DNA of 64,000 nucleotides, taken from NCBI GenBank assembly GCA_963971225.1, contig OZ020267.1:31913298-31977297 (forward strand). The letters run 5' to 3'. The DNA comes from Melieria omissa (taxonomy: Eukaryota > Arthropoda > Insecta > Diptera > Ulidiidae). Position numbers and translations under genes: made by a program. Below the pieces are notes generated by a model that had not been told where the DNA came from, made no database searches, and saw only the letters and a list, made by a program, of their open reading frames with translations. Shown piece by piece: positions 46,025 through 57,189 of this stretch; the first letter of the stretch is position 1; each line of letters opens with the position of its first letter.

Positions 46025-47380
46025 CCAGATAGATAGATAGCCTTAGGAGATTACGAAGCTTAGGAGATTATAAACAAACCTATGCTTTGAAATTAATTGG
46101 TATTAAATTAAAAATTCTCACAAACTCACAACGAGTAAATCCACTAATAGACCAGAGAAATAATGAAAAAAAAAACCAAACTTTAAAACTCCACTTCGCA
46201 CTGATTACGAATTGTGTCAACATAATTACGAATTCCCGAAATCTCTGACGAAACTAATTTAAAATTTCAATAAATCCCACGTTGCAGATTTAACATTCTA
46301 TGCGACAACAAAAAAACAATACTTCTGGCAAGTGCTCGTCGAATTTTGGTGAATATGCAATAAAGTAGAAGGAAAACAGACAAAAATTCAAATAACTTGG
46401 CCCAAATCAGCGCGCCAACAACGAAGACTCCAGCACGGTTTGTCACGCTTTATTGCAGGAGCCGCTCGGTCGGACGGTCGGTCGGTCGCTCGGGTTGGGT
46501 TCGTTCTAATTTCCATATTATTCAACTGAACAAACCGAAGCAAGCAAACTTCAAGTGCGCAATGCTTGTGTACATTTTTCAAGGACCTAAACGTCACTGA
46601 AAAGATTGTGATTTGCATGTAGTTGTTGTTGTTGTTTTTGTTGCTTACTACATACGAAATACCGCTACTTTGGCTACAAATAAGTAGCTGAGCCGGAATT
46701 TGCATATTTATGAAGAACAATTGGCGGCGCGTCTTGCTTTGCTTTTACAGCTTTGGCTGCCACTCGCTGCCGTCTTTGAGGCAATTTGCCTCGGAATTGA
46801 AGTAGTGAAGGCAGTAGTACGTTCTACTAGCAACTAGGTACATGCAAATAAAAGTCACAAAATGCCAGCACACACACACACACATACACATATAAGTGTC
46901 TGCTGGCATAAATGAATTGGCGCACAACGGAAAAAGCGTTCGACTGCAAGTGGTGAGGAAGGCAACAGCGACCAGCAGCAGCACTTGTAAGGCGCAGGCA
47001 CAAAGGATTTTTAGATTTAGCATAAAACGGGTAATCTGTGCTGATTTGCCTAAAGTGCCCAGGGGCGGGGCAGTGCAAAGGCCTGTGTGCAGTTTTGAGG
47101 CGCGCGTTCGCTTCAACTTCAACTTCGACTTCGACTGATGATGTCTGAGGACATGTTGCAATATTAGTTGAGGAATGAAATAAAAAAATTCAATTGAAAT
47201 TCCAACAACAACATAGAATTCATAAACAGTGAGGAAGACAATGTATTAAATTAAATGTAAACGTCAATTTTTTGTGCGACATGGCAACGATTTTTCGAGT
47301 AAGGAAGATTTTCGTAAAAGACAAAATGAAAGAGACAAAATTTTCTAATATTTAAATTTATAAAATGTGTCATATATATC
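46025..47380. other. Single-copy non-coding DNA
   Basis: Has a CGGTCGGACGGTCGGTCGGT run (46466-46493), GTTGTT (46622-46640) and CA tracts (46869-46890). A 138-codon minus-strand frame (46745-47161) spans the CA tract and has no domain; not called. Confidence 0.5.
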
Positions 47381-47382
47381 TC

Positions 47383-47653
<271 letters not shown>

Positions 47654-47995
47654 AGTCTATCTAGTCTATCTAGTCTAGTCTAGTCTAGTCTAGTCTAGTC
47701 TAGTCTAGTCTAGTCTAGTCTAGTCTAGTCTAGTCTAGTCTAGTCTAGTCTAGTCTAGTCTAGTCTAGTCTAGTCTAGTCTAGTCTAGTCTAGTCTAGTC
47801 TAGTCTAGTCTAGTCTAGTCTAGTCTAGTCTAATCTAGTCTAATCTAGTCTAATCTAGTCTAATCTAGTCTAATCTAGTCTAATCTAGTCTAATCTAGTC
47901 TAATCTAGTCTAATCTAGTCTAATCTAGTCTAATCTAGTCTAGTCTAGTCTATCTATCTATCTAGTCTATTCATCTAGTCTATTTATCCATCTAG
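47654..47995 (+). repeat. (TAGTC)n pentanucleotide then (TAATCTAGTC)n decanucleotide array
   Basis: Directly follows the TATC array. Mixed CTATCTAGT units lead to pure TAGTC (about 47668-47829), then to a strictly alternating TAATC/TAGTC decamer (47830-47940), then back through TAGTC to TATC (47941-47995). Confidence 0.97.
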
Positions 47996-47999
47996 TGAT

Positions 48000-50055
48000 A
48001 AACTAATGAGCCAACTAGATCATTGTGAATACTCCTAATTCGATATCTGCTCTTTCATATCTCACTTACTTTCAAGAAATTTTCAAGACTACGAAAAACT
48101 AAAGCGAAAATTCTAAAAGTTCTACAAGTTAATTTTCCAACCAAGTGAGCAAACTTGAAAATGATTCGCATGAGCTGGAAATGCATTCTATCGCTTTTTG
48201 TGTAATGCAACTCAAATGCCAGTCAGCTCTTAAATTAAGATTACACAAAATATGCGAAACTCTAAACTGCGAAGCACGCAATCGCAATCGCAGTATTCCT
48301 CCGACACCAGTGAAATTGTATGAGCTCGTAAATTTAATTTGAGCAAAATCCATGGCATACGTTAAGCGTGCCAGGACGATTCTGCACGGCCAACGCACAC
48401 GTACTCGCCCCTCCCTGTCCGCTCAGACGACCGAGCAATCACCCCTCGCAACCGACAGCATTGTCTGCTGCAAGCCTGTTGCCTGCTGCCGCTGCTGCCG
48501 AATTGTACAATTACGCATGCAGCAACAACAAAGCAAATATGATAAAAGTAAAATAGCAGCAAACCAGGATTACGAACGCCATATGCGTCGCAGGGGTGTG
48601 GGGAGGCAGAAGATTGTTTGCGGCTGGGATTGCTTGGAATGCAATGCACAGTGCGAGGGTGCGAGTGCGTGTGAGTGTGAGTGTGAGTGTGTAAGTGTGT
48701 GTGAGTGCGAGCGGAAGCAAAGTGTAAGGTTCGCATTAGTTGTAGCTGCAGAAAATGCAGCAAACTCACGCATAACAACCAAAGGAATTTATGAGAATTT
48801 CACCAAAATTCTCCAACATATACACGCACACATATGTTGTGTATGTGTGTGAGTGTGTGTGCTTGTAATTGCGGGGTGTCGAAGCGGCATAGATTCAACC
48901 GGCAGCCGGTGTAATGACTTTCGCTTGATGTTTAGAGTTTTTATTGTTATGGCTGCTTTGTTGCTGTCGATTGTTGTTGTCTGCGGTAAATGCGCTCAAC
49001 AACAACCACTAAACATTAAACAAGCCACTGTCTGCTGTTGTGTATTGTGTTCACCTGTCTGCTTTGTAGCATTTCATGTACCAGTAATGGTTGCTTGCTG
49101 ATTCTCTTCCCCCCCTCCCTATCATTGCCAACCACTTACCGTCGTTCGCTTAATTGAGTTTTGATTTGAATTTCACTCTCGTTCGGTTGCGGCGATCTGC
49201 ATCCGTTATCAACCCTCTTTACATTTGGTCTTTTATCTTTGCATTGCTTCGCCCTCCTTCTCTCCCCTCCCCCATCGACTGCACGTTATGCAGTGATTTT
49301 GTTACGGCATTCTTGTGTTAATTAGTAGTGAAATTGCGTCTAATTGCCAGTTGGACATTGGGGGTGATTGTTGTCAGCGCTTGGCAACTCTTTTGGTTTA
49401 CGAGTTACACTTAGTGGTGGCTTTGTAGTCGAATATGTGACAGTGGAATGGGAATTTAATGTGCATTTCATGTCGTATAATTGTTGTTGCTTGATGACAC
49501 ATTAATTTCGCTCAATTGAGCACTGAACTGGAATGACTTGAGTGACTGTGAACTGAAATGACTTTGTGACAATCTTTTTTAATCTTTTCATCTGTTAAAT
49601 GTTAAATGTTCATTTACAGAAATTATTTGATTTTTGGCTCCGCATATAACGAAATATTTAATTAGTAATAAAAATCAATACATTTAATATTTATATATAT
49701 AAAAAAAATTTGCTTAAAAACTAAACCTAAAAATAAAATATTTTAGCGACTTCTTATTCATCTATATGGGTTTTCAGACATTCCAGTGAACTGTAGAGCA
49801 AACCAGCTCGCTCGGAAGAGTACGACTGAACAGTTACGTCAAGATTGGACAGCGCTCGGTATATATTTTAGTACGTGTATGCTTCGTGGTCATACAAAAA
49901 CCTAACCTAAGTTAGGCTAAAGCCTTAAACACTGGCCAATTTTAGAATATCGTCATTCTAGAGAACTTCTCTGACTGAAAAGGCACCAGAAGAGAACCGT
50001 GATTGGTGTTTCGACCGGCCAATGAATGATTTGCTTGCTTTCTAAGGACTTCTCT
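48000..50055. other. Single-copy non-coding DNA
   Basis: Contains GTGA/GAGTGT tracts (48660-48715, 48838-48865), a pyrimidine-rich stretch near 49105-49130 and 49250-49275, and a short CCTAACCTAAGTTAGG dyad near 49903. A 166-codon frame (48352-48852) crosses the GAGTGT tract and is judged spurious. Confidence 0.5.
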
Positions 50056-50059
50056 TGTA

Positions 50060-51290
50060 ATCGTATCGATGGGAAGGAAAAAGAAGGTGCTTATCTCGCA
50101 TTATCTAGAAGAAGGATAAGGATCCGTGAGCAACTTCTTCTTCGACAATCTGGGCATCTAGCCGATAGAACTATTGACAGTCTACTAAGCTCATAAGGAG
50201 CTAAACTGGAGACGAGAGACTCACCTGAACAACTTATTCTTCCCTACAATTAGAGGTTATAGCAAGTAGGAGGATAGGATCCTAGGCTTCGTAAAGAGCT
50301 CTAACTGGAGAGGAAAGACTCACCAGGGTAACGTTTTCTTCGACAATCTAGGGTATCTAGCGGATAGGACTATTCACAGTCTACTAGAATTTGTTAGGAC
50401 CTCAAACTGGAGATGGGGGACTCACCTGGCCAACATTTTCTTCCCTAGAAGTAGAGAAGCTAGCGAGAAGAACTATTCACAGTCTAATAGAGTTCGTCAG
50501 GACCTCAAACCTTAGAATGAAAACTCGCTTGGGCAACTTCTTCTTTCCTACAATTAGAGGATCTAACAAGTAGGACTGTTTAAAGACTACTAAACTTCGT
50601 AAGGAGCTCAAACTGGAGAGAGCTCACTTGGGCAGCTTTTTCTCCGGCTTTAATAGGACTATTCAAAGTCTACTAGGCTCCGTTAAGAGCTCAAACTGGA
50701 AAGAGAAGACTCACCTAAGCAACTTCTTCTTCAGCAATGTAGACAATCTATTCACAGTCACTAGAGCTCGTCGGGACCTCAAACTAAATACGGAAGACTC
50801 ATCTGGGTGATTTTTTTTCAACAATCTAGCAGAAAGGACTATTCACGGTCTACTTTACTTCGTAAGGAGCTCAAACTGGAGAGGGAAGACTCACCTAGGC
50901 AACTTCTTCTTCAACAATCTAGAGAATCTATTCACAGTCTACTAAAATAAAGTAGAGTTCGGCAGGGCCTCAGTATTCTACAAGAGAGTAGAGTTCGTCA
51001 GCACCTCAAACTGAACACAGAAGACTTAAGTGGGCAACTTCTTCGACAATCTAAACGATCTAGCTGGTAGGACTATTCAAAGCTTACTTGACTTCGTAAA
51101 ACGGTCAGACTAGAAGAGGAATCTCACCTGGGCAACCTTTTCTTCGACAACCTAGAGAATCAATTTACAGTCTCACTACCAGAGAATACAGTTCTTCAGG
51201 GCCTCAGAAAAGAGACGGAAGACTCACCTGGGTAACTTCTTTTTTCACAATCTAGAGGATCTAACGAGCGAGATCTACAGAGTTCAAACT
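50060..51290 (+). repeat. ~93-bp minisatellite, second array
   Basis: Same family as 29330-30640: CTTCGTAAGGAGCTCAAACT, GGAGAGGGAAGACTCACCTG, GGCAACTTCTTCTTCGACAA and ATTCACAGTCTACTA blocks. Units are 80-110 bp with many indels. The flank GACTTAAATTCGATTGATTG (51308-51327) resembles the flank of the first array (30640-30654). Confidence 0.85.
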
Positions 51291-51359
51291 GGTTCATTGA
51301 CTGAGTGGACTTAAATTCGATTGATTGTGGTATCATAATGGGCCTTTATGGACTGAGGG

Positions 51360-51620
51360 GCTCTGGCGTGGCGCTTGGGGCCAGTCCTTTCTACCTGTAC
51401 ACGTCTAATAAAATCTTGTGCACAAAAGTATGCTAAGAAAATTACATTACCCGCTGTTCTGGTCTTGTAGTTCAATGAACAAGTGGTTAATTGTGCCTAA
51501 GCCTGGCTAAAGTAATCTCCGCCTTGGGTCAACCAATTCTACCTACCTGCCTAACTTAACTAAAAACTAACGCATAAAAGTATGCTAAGAAAATTACACT
51601 ATCTGCAGTACGGAACTTAC
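51360..51620 (+). repeat. Two-copy ~152-bp repeat containing the insulator-like motif
   Basis: AAAAGTATGCTAAGAAAATT plus AC occurs in both units with motif starts at 51420 and 51572. The preceding CTTGGG...TTCTACCT blocks (about 51379 and 51523) are also shared. Motif versions are GCACAAAAGTATGC (two changes) and GCATAAAAGTATGC (one change). Confidence 0.8.
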
Positions 51621-51639
51621 AGCATTGTCGGTTGAAAGT

Positions 51640-54040
51640 TTGAGTATAAGTTTAGCATGTTTCTGGCTAATTTTTATGGTGTTGATTGCATTAACTGAGA
51701 AATCGAACAAAATTTCGTACCATCTTGAAGGAAGAAGTGAGCCTTCCAAGTGTTATTGGTCAGTAATATTTCTTTTTGTTTAAATTGTTACTCAATAAGT
51801 TGAGCTCTCACCTCGTTGTTTAAAATCTGAGTAAAAGGTACTGAAACTGACTGACAGTAGAGTTGAATTGCTTATAGTTTCGATTAGTCTGTATCCATCA
51901 TTTTCAGTTAAAGGTACTGACAACATAAGTTGAATTGCTTACCGTTGCATTGAAGCTCAATCAATTCATAGCAATCCGGAAATTGGCCCTCAAAACCAAA
52001 GTTCTTTATAATCTCCAGCTGCTAAATCTTTTCCACACATTTTCTAAGTCTTTCAATTACTTATAGTGACAGTTGAAGCTTCGTCCTTTAAGTTTTTCTC
52101 TATGAATTACAAATCAAGAAAACCTACCTTAACTTAAAAAATATTCTCGTTTTGAGCATTTTCCTTCAAGTTATTTAATAAAACATTCAAATAATAATAA
52201 AAAAATTGTCCGTAAGCCGTATTGCATTTTAATCTCAATTTCCATTGCATACTTTTAGGCATTCAATTTTGTATTTTCTTGTTACCGGAAACACTCAGTG
52301 GGCAGCCACAGCCACAGCCAAGCTCACTGAAAGTACTTTATTTTATTAAAATTTTAACTCTTACCAACAAAATAAACTCAACACACACACACACACACAG
52401 CATTGCCCACAAATAAATGTTTACATTCGCCACCAGCACAAAGGAATCGTAATCGTCGACGAATAAATCCAGCACATTCATTGTGCGGTCTAAAAAACCA
52501 CTATAGGCATTTTCATTAAAAAGTTATAAACGTTGCATACTTTGCAGCGAGCCAACCTGAAATGTATCCCGAAACCAACACACACACATACAACCGCACA
52601 AGAAATTCAATGAATATGTAAATCGTTGCATTGGAATCGCTCATTCGGTTTTAATAAAATAAAGTTCCAAAAAACATAACAACAACAGCAACAACAACCA
52701 ACTAGTTATTTTTATTGTTGTCTTCTCATAATCATTGCGCACAACTTTATAGGCAATCATCGACTTTATGCGCCTCAACGTCATCATTATCCTCTTGAAC
52801 ATCATTATTGGCATATTTTGCTAGTTGTTGTTGTTGTTGTTATTGTTATTGTTGTATTCTTATCGCCGTTGAGCACAATCAGTGGCGCTTGCAATTTATA
52901 GCACCGCAAACGCTGGAGCTCCTAAAAATATGCAAGCAAAAACCACATCAAACAACAAAGCCGTAACGTTCGTTTTCATTTTCTTCGTCGAGAGGCGAGC
53001 CCGACATATTTTTCGGCATGCGGCTGCTGTAGGAGCTGCCAATAAATACAATATGCGACGAGAGAACAGAGAGTGGAGAGGAGGGGGCCGCCAAAAACTG
53101 GGTGTGGCAAAGATGGCTGGAGAATACTTGATTGTTATTGTTGTAGTTGTAGAAGCATATTGCGCACAAGTTTACCCGCAAGACCGCAACAGTATTTCGA
53201 TGTCTGCTTGCTCGCATTTATATGTGGAATTGAGTTGTTGTCCAATGTGTATTTGTGTGTGTGTGTGTGTTTGTGCATTTAACTGTATTTTGAAATTAAA
53301 TTTTCACCAATGCTACAACTTTGTTTACGTAATATGGCACTTTATAGTGAGAACCTCTATGGCAAAATTTTATATGTAAATATATAAACACTGTTTGTTC
53401 ACTATGTGTGTGTGTGTGAATAGTTTGCCAACTATTTGCTCAACCGTAGAAAATATTTGATTGAGCCTTATGCTCACATTTGCAGCAAAAATTCGTACAT
53501 AGCTATGTGTGTGTTGGTCAATTGAAGCTAAATTGATCAAAACTTAATATCCTTTTCTCAGTTATTGCTTTAGGCTGAACAATTTCAACATTTCCTTGAC
53601 CAAGCATTTCTCATTAACTCTTTCAAACTTAAAGGAAATGTAAATTGACTTCTGCTGAATATGATGAACTCTTGATTCGAGGAAAATGCAACTTTTGCCA
53701 TTTAAATTTTCTTTGAAATCAGTGTTGCCTTGAGATCTGATAGTCAGAGTCGTTGAGTTGGTTTTGAAGTTAAACATATAAATATTTATTTTAAATTTTG
53801 CAGTATTTTTATGAAAAACCTGGTGCAATTTCTTTTTAAATAATTTTTCTGTACAATTTGATGCTTTTGAAAAAAATATCGCCATATCTCAAATTTAATA
53901 TTATATTAGATTTAATTTTGAAATAAATTGTTTATACAATTTGATGCCTTTGAGAAATTTCGTACAATCAATCGATCCATATTCATCACAACATCTTTAA
54001 TGTGACCAATTGACAGATATTTTTATCATATTTTTTGGGC
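51640..54040. other. Single-copy non-coding DNA
   Basis: Holds a short direct duplication (AAAGGTACTGA and GTTGAATTGCTTA near 51835-51950), an exact insulator-like motif at 52247, CA/CACA tracts (52380-52400, 52579-52589), GTT runs (52826-52850) and GT tracts (53252-53275, 53405-53417). A 165-codon frame (52882-53379) spans the GT tract and has no domain; not called. Confidence 0.5.
52247..52260 (+). promoter_or_regulatory. Su(Hw)-like insulator motif, exact copy
   Basis: GCATACTTTTAGGC preceded by T (TGCATAC), isolated copy. A weaker relative, GCATACTTTGCAGC, lies about 285 bp downstream (52534-52547). Confidence 0.65.
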
Positions 54041-54048
54041 TTGCGCAG
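54041..54048. repeat. 8-bp target-site duplication, left copy
   Basis: TTGCGCAG, repeated exactly at 57098-57105 on the other side of the element. Confidence 0.85.
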
Positions 54049-57000
54049 TAGGCTGGAGTGAAAATGGCAAAAAAAAATTTTTTTTGGAATATCAATTAGC
54101 TAGATATCTCAAAATGTGCCAATACATCAATATAAAGCTGTGTAAAAATTAAAAAGAAATTAAACAATTTTTTGATCTCCCATCGCAGCATTTAATTTCA
54201 CAGTATTACGCGACATTAAAGATAGTCATCTTAAAATTCAATTAAAAATCAAATACGCTTTTAATTACAATATTTAATGATGTCAAAGTTATAAATACAT
54301 GGTTACAGGGTGAAGTGACAAAAATCACGTTTCGACTCGAACGCCGGCATTTGCTGACGAGAAGCAATGCGTGCACGGATGAACCCATCTCGCGATTTTT
54401 GTCCACAGACCGCTATCGCCGCCTCGGTCACCAGCTTTACGTGTCTTTCAACTGCTTGTGTGTGGTAGGGGAACTTTGGAAAGATGACAGTTGGAGTCAC
54501 GTCTGTCGTGATGAGATCCGTGAGCTCAGCGTCTGTCATGGCTTTGATGACGGTAGGTTCCGAAATAGGGCAGACTGCCCAGTCAATCATGTCGAAGTAT
54601 TCCACGGCGTCGAAGTTAAGTTTTGCAGGAACCTTGAACCTCCGTATTTGTCCACTGGGGACTGCTGTAGCTCTGGCCTTCATCACTCGTCGTAAGCCCA
54701 GTTCACGTATATGTGGTCGATGGTCCGTCATCATGGCCAGGAGCACATTCTCCGGGTGAGCAAAGTACGCGTTACGGTGAATAACGGGGTCAACGATTCC
54801 CTTGAGTTTGGAGCTGAGGTAACGTGACTTGACGAGCATCTGGTGAATGTGCCTAGCTCCCTCTTTGCATGATGGCTGGGATTTTATGCTAAACCACATC
54901 GGAGCATACACGCGAATGATAAACGTTACCAAAGTCTTCAGATTCCTGGACGGTTTCTTGTCGCTGACATACAATCGGAGGATTCGATTGGCCGTCGTTA
55001 GCCATCGTGAATGATTCAGGCACCCAGGGTTCCGCACTGCCAGATCGAGGCTACATTCACCTTTGCTGATGCTATTGCATATTTCCAGAAGATACCGCTG
55101 ATCTGTGCTCAACTCATTTGGGTTCACATTGGAGAGTTGTTCGGTCAGTTTTACTGGCTGAAATGAGGAGACAGGCTGTTCGCTACATGTCATTAGCCGC
55201 TTTCCGATAGATCCAGAGAATCCGTGTGGGCCTGTCGTCCCGCCATCGAGTGACTGGAATAGATTACGCAAGGGCAGCTCATTGGCATGGAGTAGACATA
55301 TCAGCCACTGCAGCGGTCTCTCCAGTGTTTCTTCCAGTCGCCGGATAACGCCCGATTTTTGTCCCGTGTTTACGTTTGTGCCGTCACACCCGACAACTTT
55401 AATATTATCTGTCTTCGCATTTCGCTCTTTGAAACTAGCGACTAATGACTCAGCTATGTCTTTGCTGCAGCCTGATGGCGGAGACGTATGGTTGAAGTAC
55501 GAAGAACCCGGCTCTGCGACGATGGTTATGTGTTCTTCCGATATGGTTTTTCTGTGGTACTTGTTGTCGACGGCGAGGACTTGTGTTAAAGTTTTATCCT
55601 TGCGGCCATCAAAAAATAGTCCATCTATGCCCTTGTGAGTGTGGTCGTCTTCATTCTGCCTCAGTTCCTTTCGAAGTTTACTGCGTTCTCGACGGATTTT
55701 GCTTCGGTCGATTACTTTGGATCGGTCGTTGGGTGATACGAGACCAAGATCATGCAGAACTGATGTTGCTAATACAGCAGCCGATCTGTCCAAAACTCCG
55801 GTCCGATCGCAAGCTATAGCGAGGGAAGGTAGAGAGATAGTCATATTTTGGCACTCGCGATCCTGATTTGGCTTAGTTTTGAGTGATTCTCTATCTGGGA
55901 TGTAATTATCGACAGTGGCACTGTCAAACGAGTCCGTGTCGTATTCGGAACTTTCGGCAGAATAGGGTTGACTTTTGCTCGCATCGTCATCGATCTTCTT
56001 AATCTTCATTCGTTTGAGATTTGCTTCCTCTCTTTCAGCTTTTCTCTTCAATTTTGATGTTACCACTTGATCTGTACCACCGATTATCATCTTTCTTGGT
56101 CCTCTCTGGTCTTGAAGGAACTGCCGTTCGTTTGCCGGAATTTTGTTGTGTTTCGCACATTTGCAATTGGCCACCATATCGGAGCACTTGCATTTGCTGA
56201 GATCAAACAGAGTGTTAGCTTTGTCACGAAAGTCCGATAATCTTCGTTGGTAGTTTGGTTGCTTCTTTTTACCTTTGTTGACCTTTAGCATTGTGTTGTA
56301 TTTGTCGTGGAACGATCTAAGTTTTTCTATCGCTTGTGCATGCGTTACTGTTGGAAGTGAGGCCCTTTGCCATATCTCTTCAACTTCATAGCACAGTTTG
56401 TGAGATATGTCAAAAAATGATGGGTATTTACCATTGCCCGTCTTCAGGTCTTGTCGAAGTTGAATATATTTCTTCATGAGATCGGTGTAGGTCGGCAGAG
56501 TATTGGTCGGCAGGTTTCGTGGAGCGCCAAATATCACGCACGAAACTTTGTCTCTTGTAACTGTCATCTCTTTAAAAATATAAAGAAATAACTAGTAATC
56601 CTTCACTGCCCTACCTTTTTGCGCACAAGTTCAGGTACTCACCTTTTTTTTGTTTTTTTTTAATTAAATCAGATGTAACGTCACAAGTTTATTTCGAATC
56701 GGTCACTTCACAAGGAAATCGTGAACATTCAACAATCATAAACAGAATTAAACTAGCGGGGTTTGCCACATTCCAACGATTAAAACACGAATTGTAATTT
56801 GTAATATTTTATTCGCTCAAACAGGACTGCTACAATAAATAACTTAAAACCTGCAAACCTAAAGCAAAGGCTACTGAGATTTATTTTGAATCCTTAACTG
56901 AGTTGAAATTACGACTTTCACTTCTTTCGACGAAAGTGAAAAAAGTATTAAAAAAAATTATTTCAATTAGGTGATGGGCGATCAAGGAGTTGTTAGAAAC

Positions 57001-57097
57001 TAATATAATTTTGCAGGATTGGTACCATGGACATTTGGCACATTTCCAATATACTAGCTTCTTAAAATTTTAAAATCAATTTTTTCACTCCACCCTA
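54049..57097 (-). mobile_element. Apparently intact hAT-like DNA transposon (3,049 bp)
   Basis: Left terminus TAGGCTGGAGTGAAAA (54049-54064) and right terminus TTTTCACTCCACCCTA (57082-57097) are inverted repeats matching at 15 of 16 bases. An 8-bp direct repeat TTGCGCAG flanks both ends (54041-54048 and 57098-57105), a typical target duplication of hAT elements (also P and a few other superfamilies). Further in, AAATGTGCC occurs on both sides about 75 bp from the ends, so the repeats extend imperfectly. The element encodes one long minus-strand ORF (54303-56567). Intact ORF, near-identical termini and perfect target duplication indicate recent activity. Confidence 0.9.
54303..56567 (-). CDS. 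Transposase-like protein, 754 aa, uncharacterised arthropod-type family
   Basis: Single uninterrupted frame from ATG 56567-56565 to TAA 54305-54303. A Cys/His cluster (C126, C128, C135, C137, H140; CKCSDMVANCKCAKH) probably binds zinc. Basic stretches at about 171-191 and 288-303 look like nuclear-localisation or DNA contacts. The C-terminal half holds LFFDGRKDKT (D320), VVGCDGTNVNTG (D395), LLHANELPLRNLF (from 425), HSRWLTTANRILRLYV (519-534) and HTQAVERHVKLVTEA (E707). D320/D395/E707 is my proposed DDE-type triad in an RNase H-like fold, with the long gap before E707 fitting an inserted domain as in hAT transposases (inference). A good donor, AAAG|GTGAGTA, upstream on the minus strand (about 56652-56643) suggests a spliced 5' UTR. 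I recognise the family as widespread in invertebrate genomes but not a named function. Location inside matched termini supports a mobile-element protein rather than a host gene. Confidence 0.88.
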   Translation of the reverse strand: MTVTRDKVSCVIFGAPRNLPTNTLPTYTDLMKKYIQLRQDLKTGNGKYPSFFDISHKLCYEVEEIWQRASLPTVTHAQAIEKLRSFHDKYNTMLKVNKGKKKQPNYQRRLSDFRDKANTLFDLSKCKCSDMVANCKCAKHNKIPANERQFLQDQRGPRKMIIGGTDQVVTSKLKRKAEREEANLKRMKIKKIDDDASKSQPYSAESSEYDTDSFDSATVDNYIPDRESLKTKPNQDRECQNMTISLPSLAIACDRTGVLDRSAAVLATSVLHDLGLVSPNDRSKVIDRSKIRRERSKLRKELRQNEDDHTHKGIDGLFFDGRKDKTLTQVLAVDNKYHRKTISEEHITIVAEPGSSYFNHTSPPSGCSKDIAESLVASFKERNAKTDNIKVVGCDGTNVNTGQKSGVIRRLEETLERPLQWLICLLHANELPLRNLFQSLDGGTTGPHGFSGSIGKRLMTCSEQPVSSFQPVKLTEQLSNVNPNELSTDQRYLLEICNSISKGECSLDLAVRNPGCLNHSRWLTTANRILRLYVSDKKPSRNLKTLVTFIIRVYAPMWFSIKSQPSCKEGARHIHQMLVKSRYLSSKLKGIVDPVIHRNAYFAHPENVLLAMMTDHRPHIRELGLRRVMKARATAVPSGQIRRFKVPAKLNFDAVEYFDMIDWAVCPISEPTVIKAMTDAELTDLITTDVTPTVIFPKFPYHTQAVERHVKLVTEAAIAVCGQKSRDGFIRARIASRQQMPAFESKRDFCHFTL

Positions 57098-57105
57098 TTG
57101 CGCAG
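57098..57105. repeat. 8-bp target-site duplication, right copy
   Basis: TTGCGCAG, exact match of 54041-54048. Confidence 0.85.
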
Positions 57106-57189
57106 CCAATTTTATTTCATTAAAAGCCATATGAAGACTTGTAACAAAGTAGGAGTATAATTTTTACACCATTTTACAATTTTTGTATC

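Noticed and set aside
46745..47161. 138-codon minus-strand frame
   Set aside because: Spans a CA tract and lacks any domain; overlapped by other frames.
48352..48852. 166-codon frame with Cys/Glu repeats
   Set aside because: Runs through a GAGTGT microsatellite; opposite-strand frames of similar length exist; no domain.
52882..53379. 165-codon frame
   Set aside because: Crosses a GT tract, has no domain and is matched by a comparable minus-strand frame.
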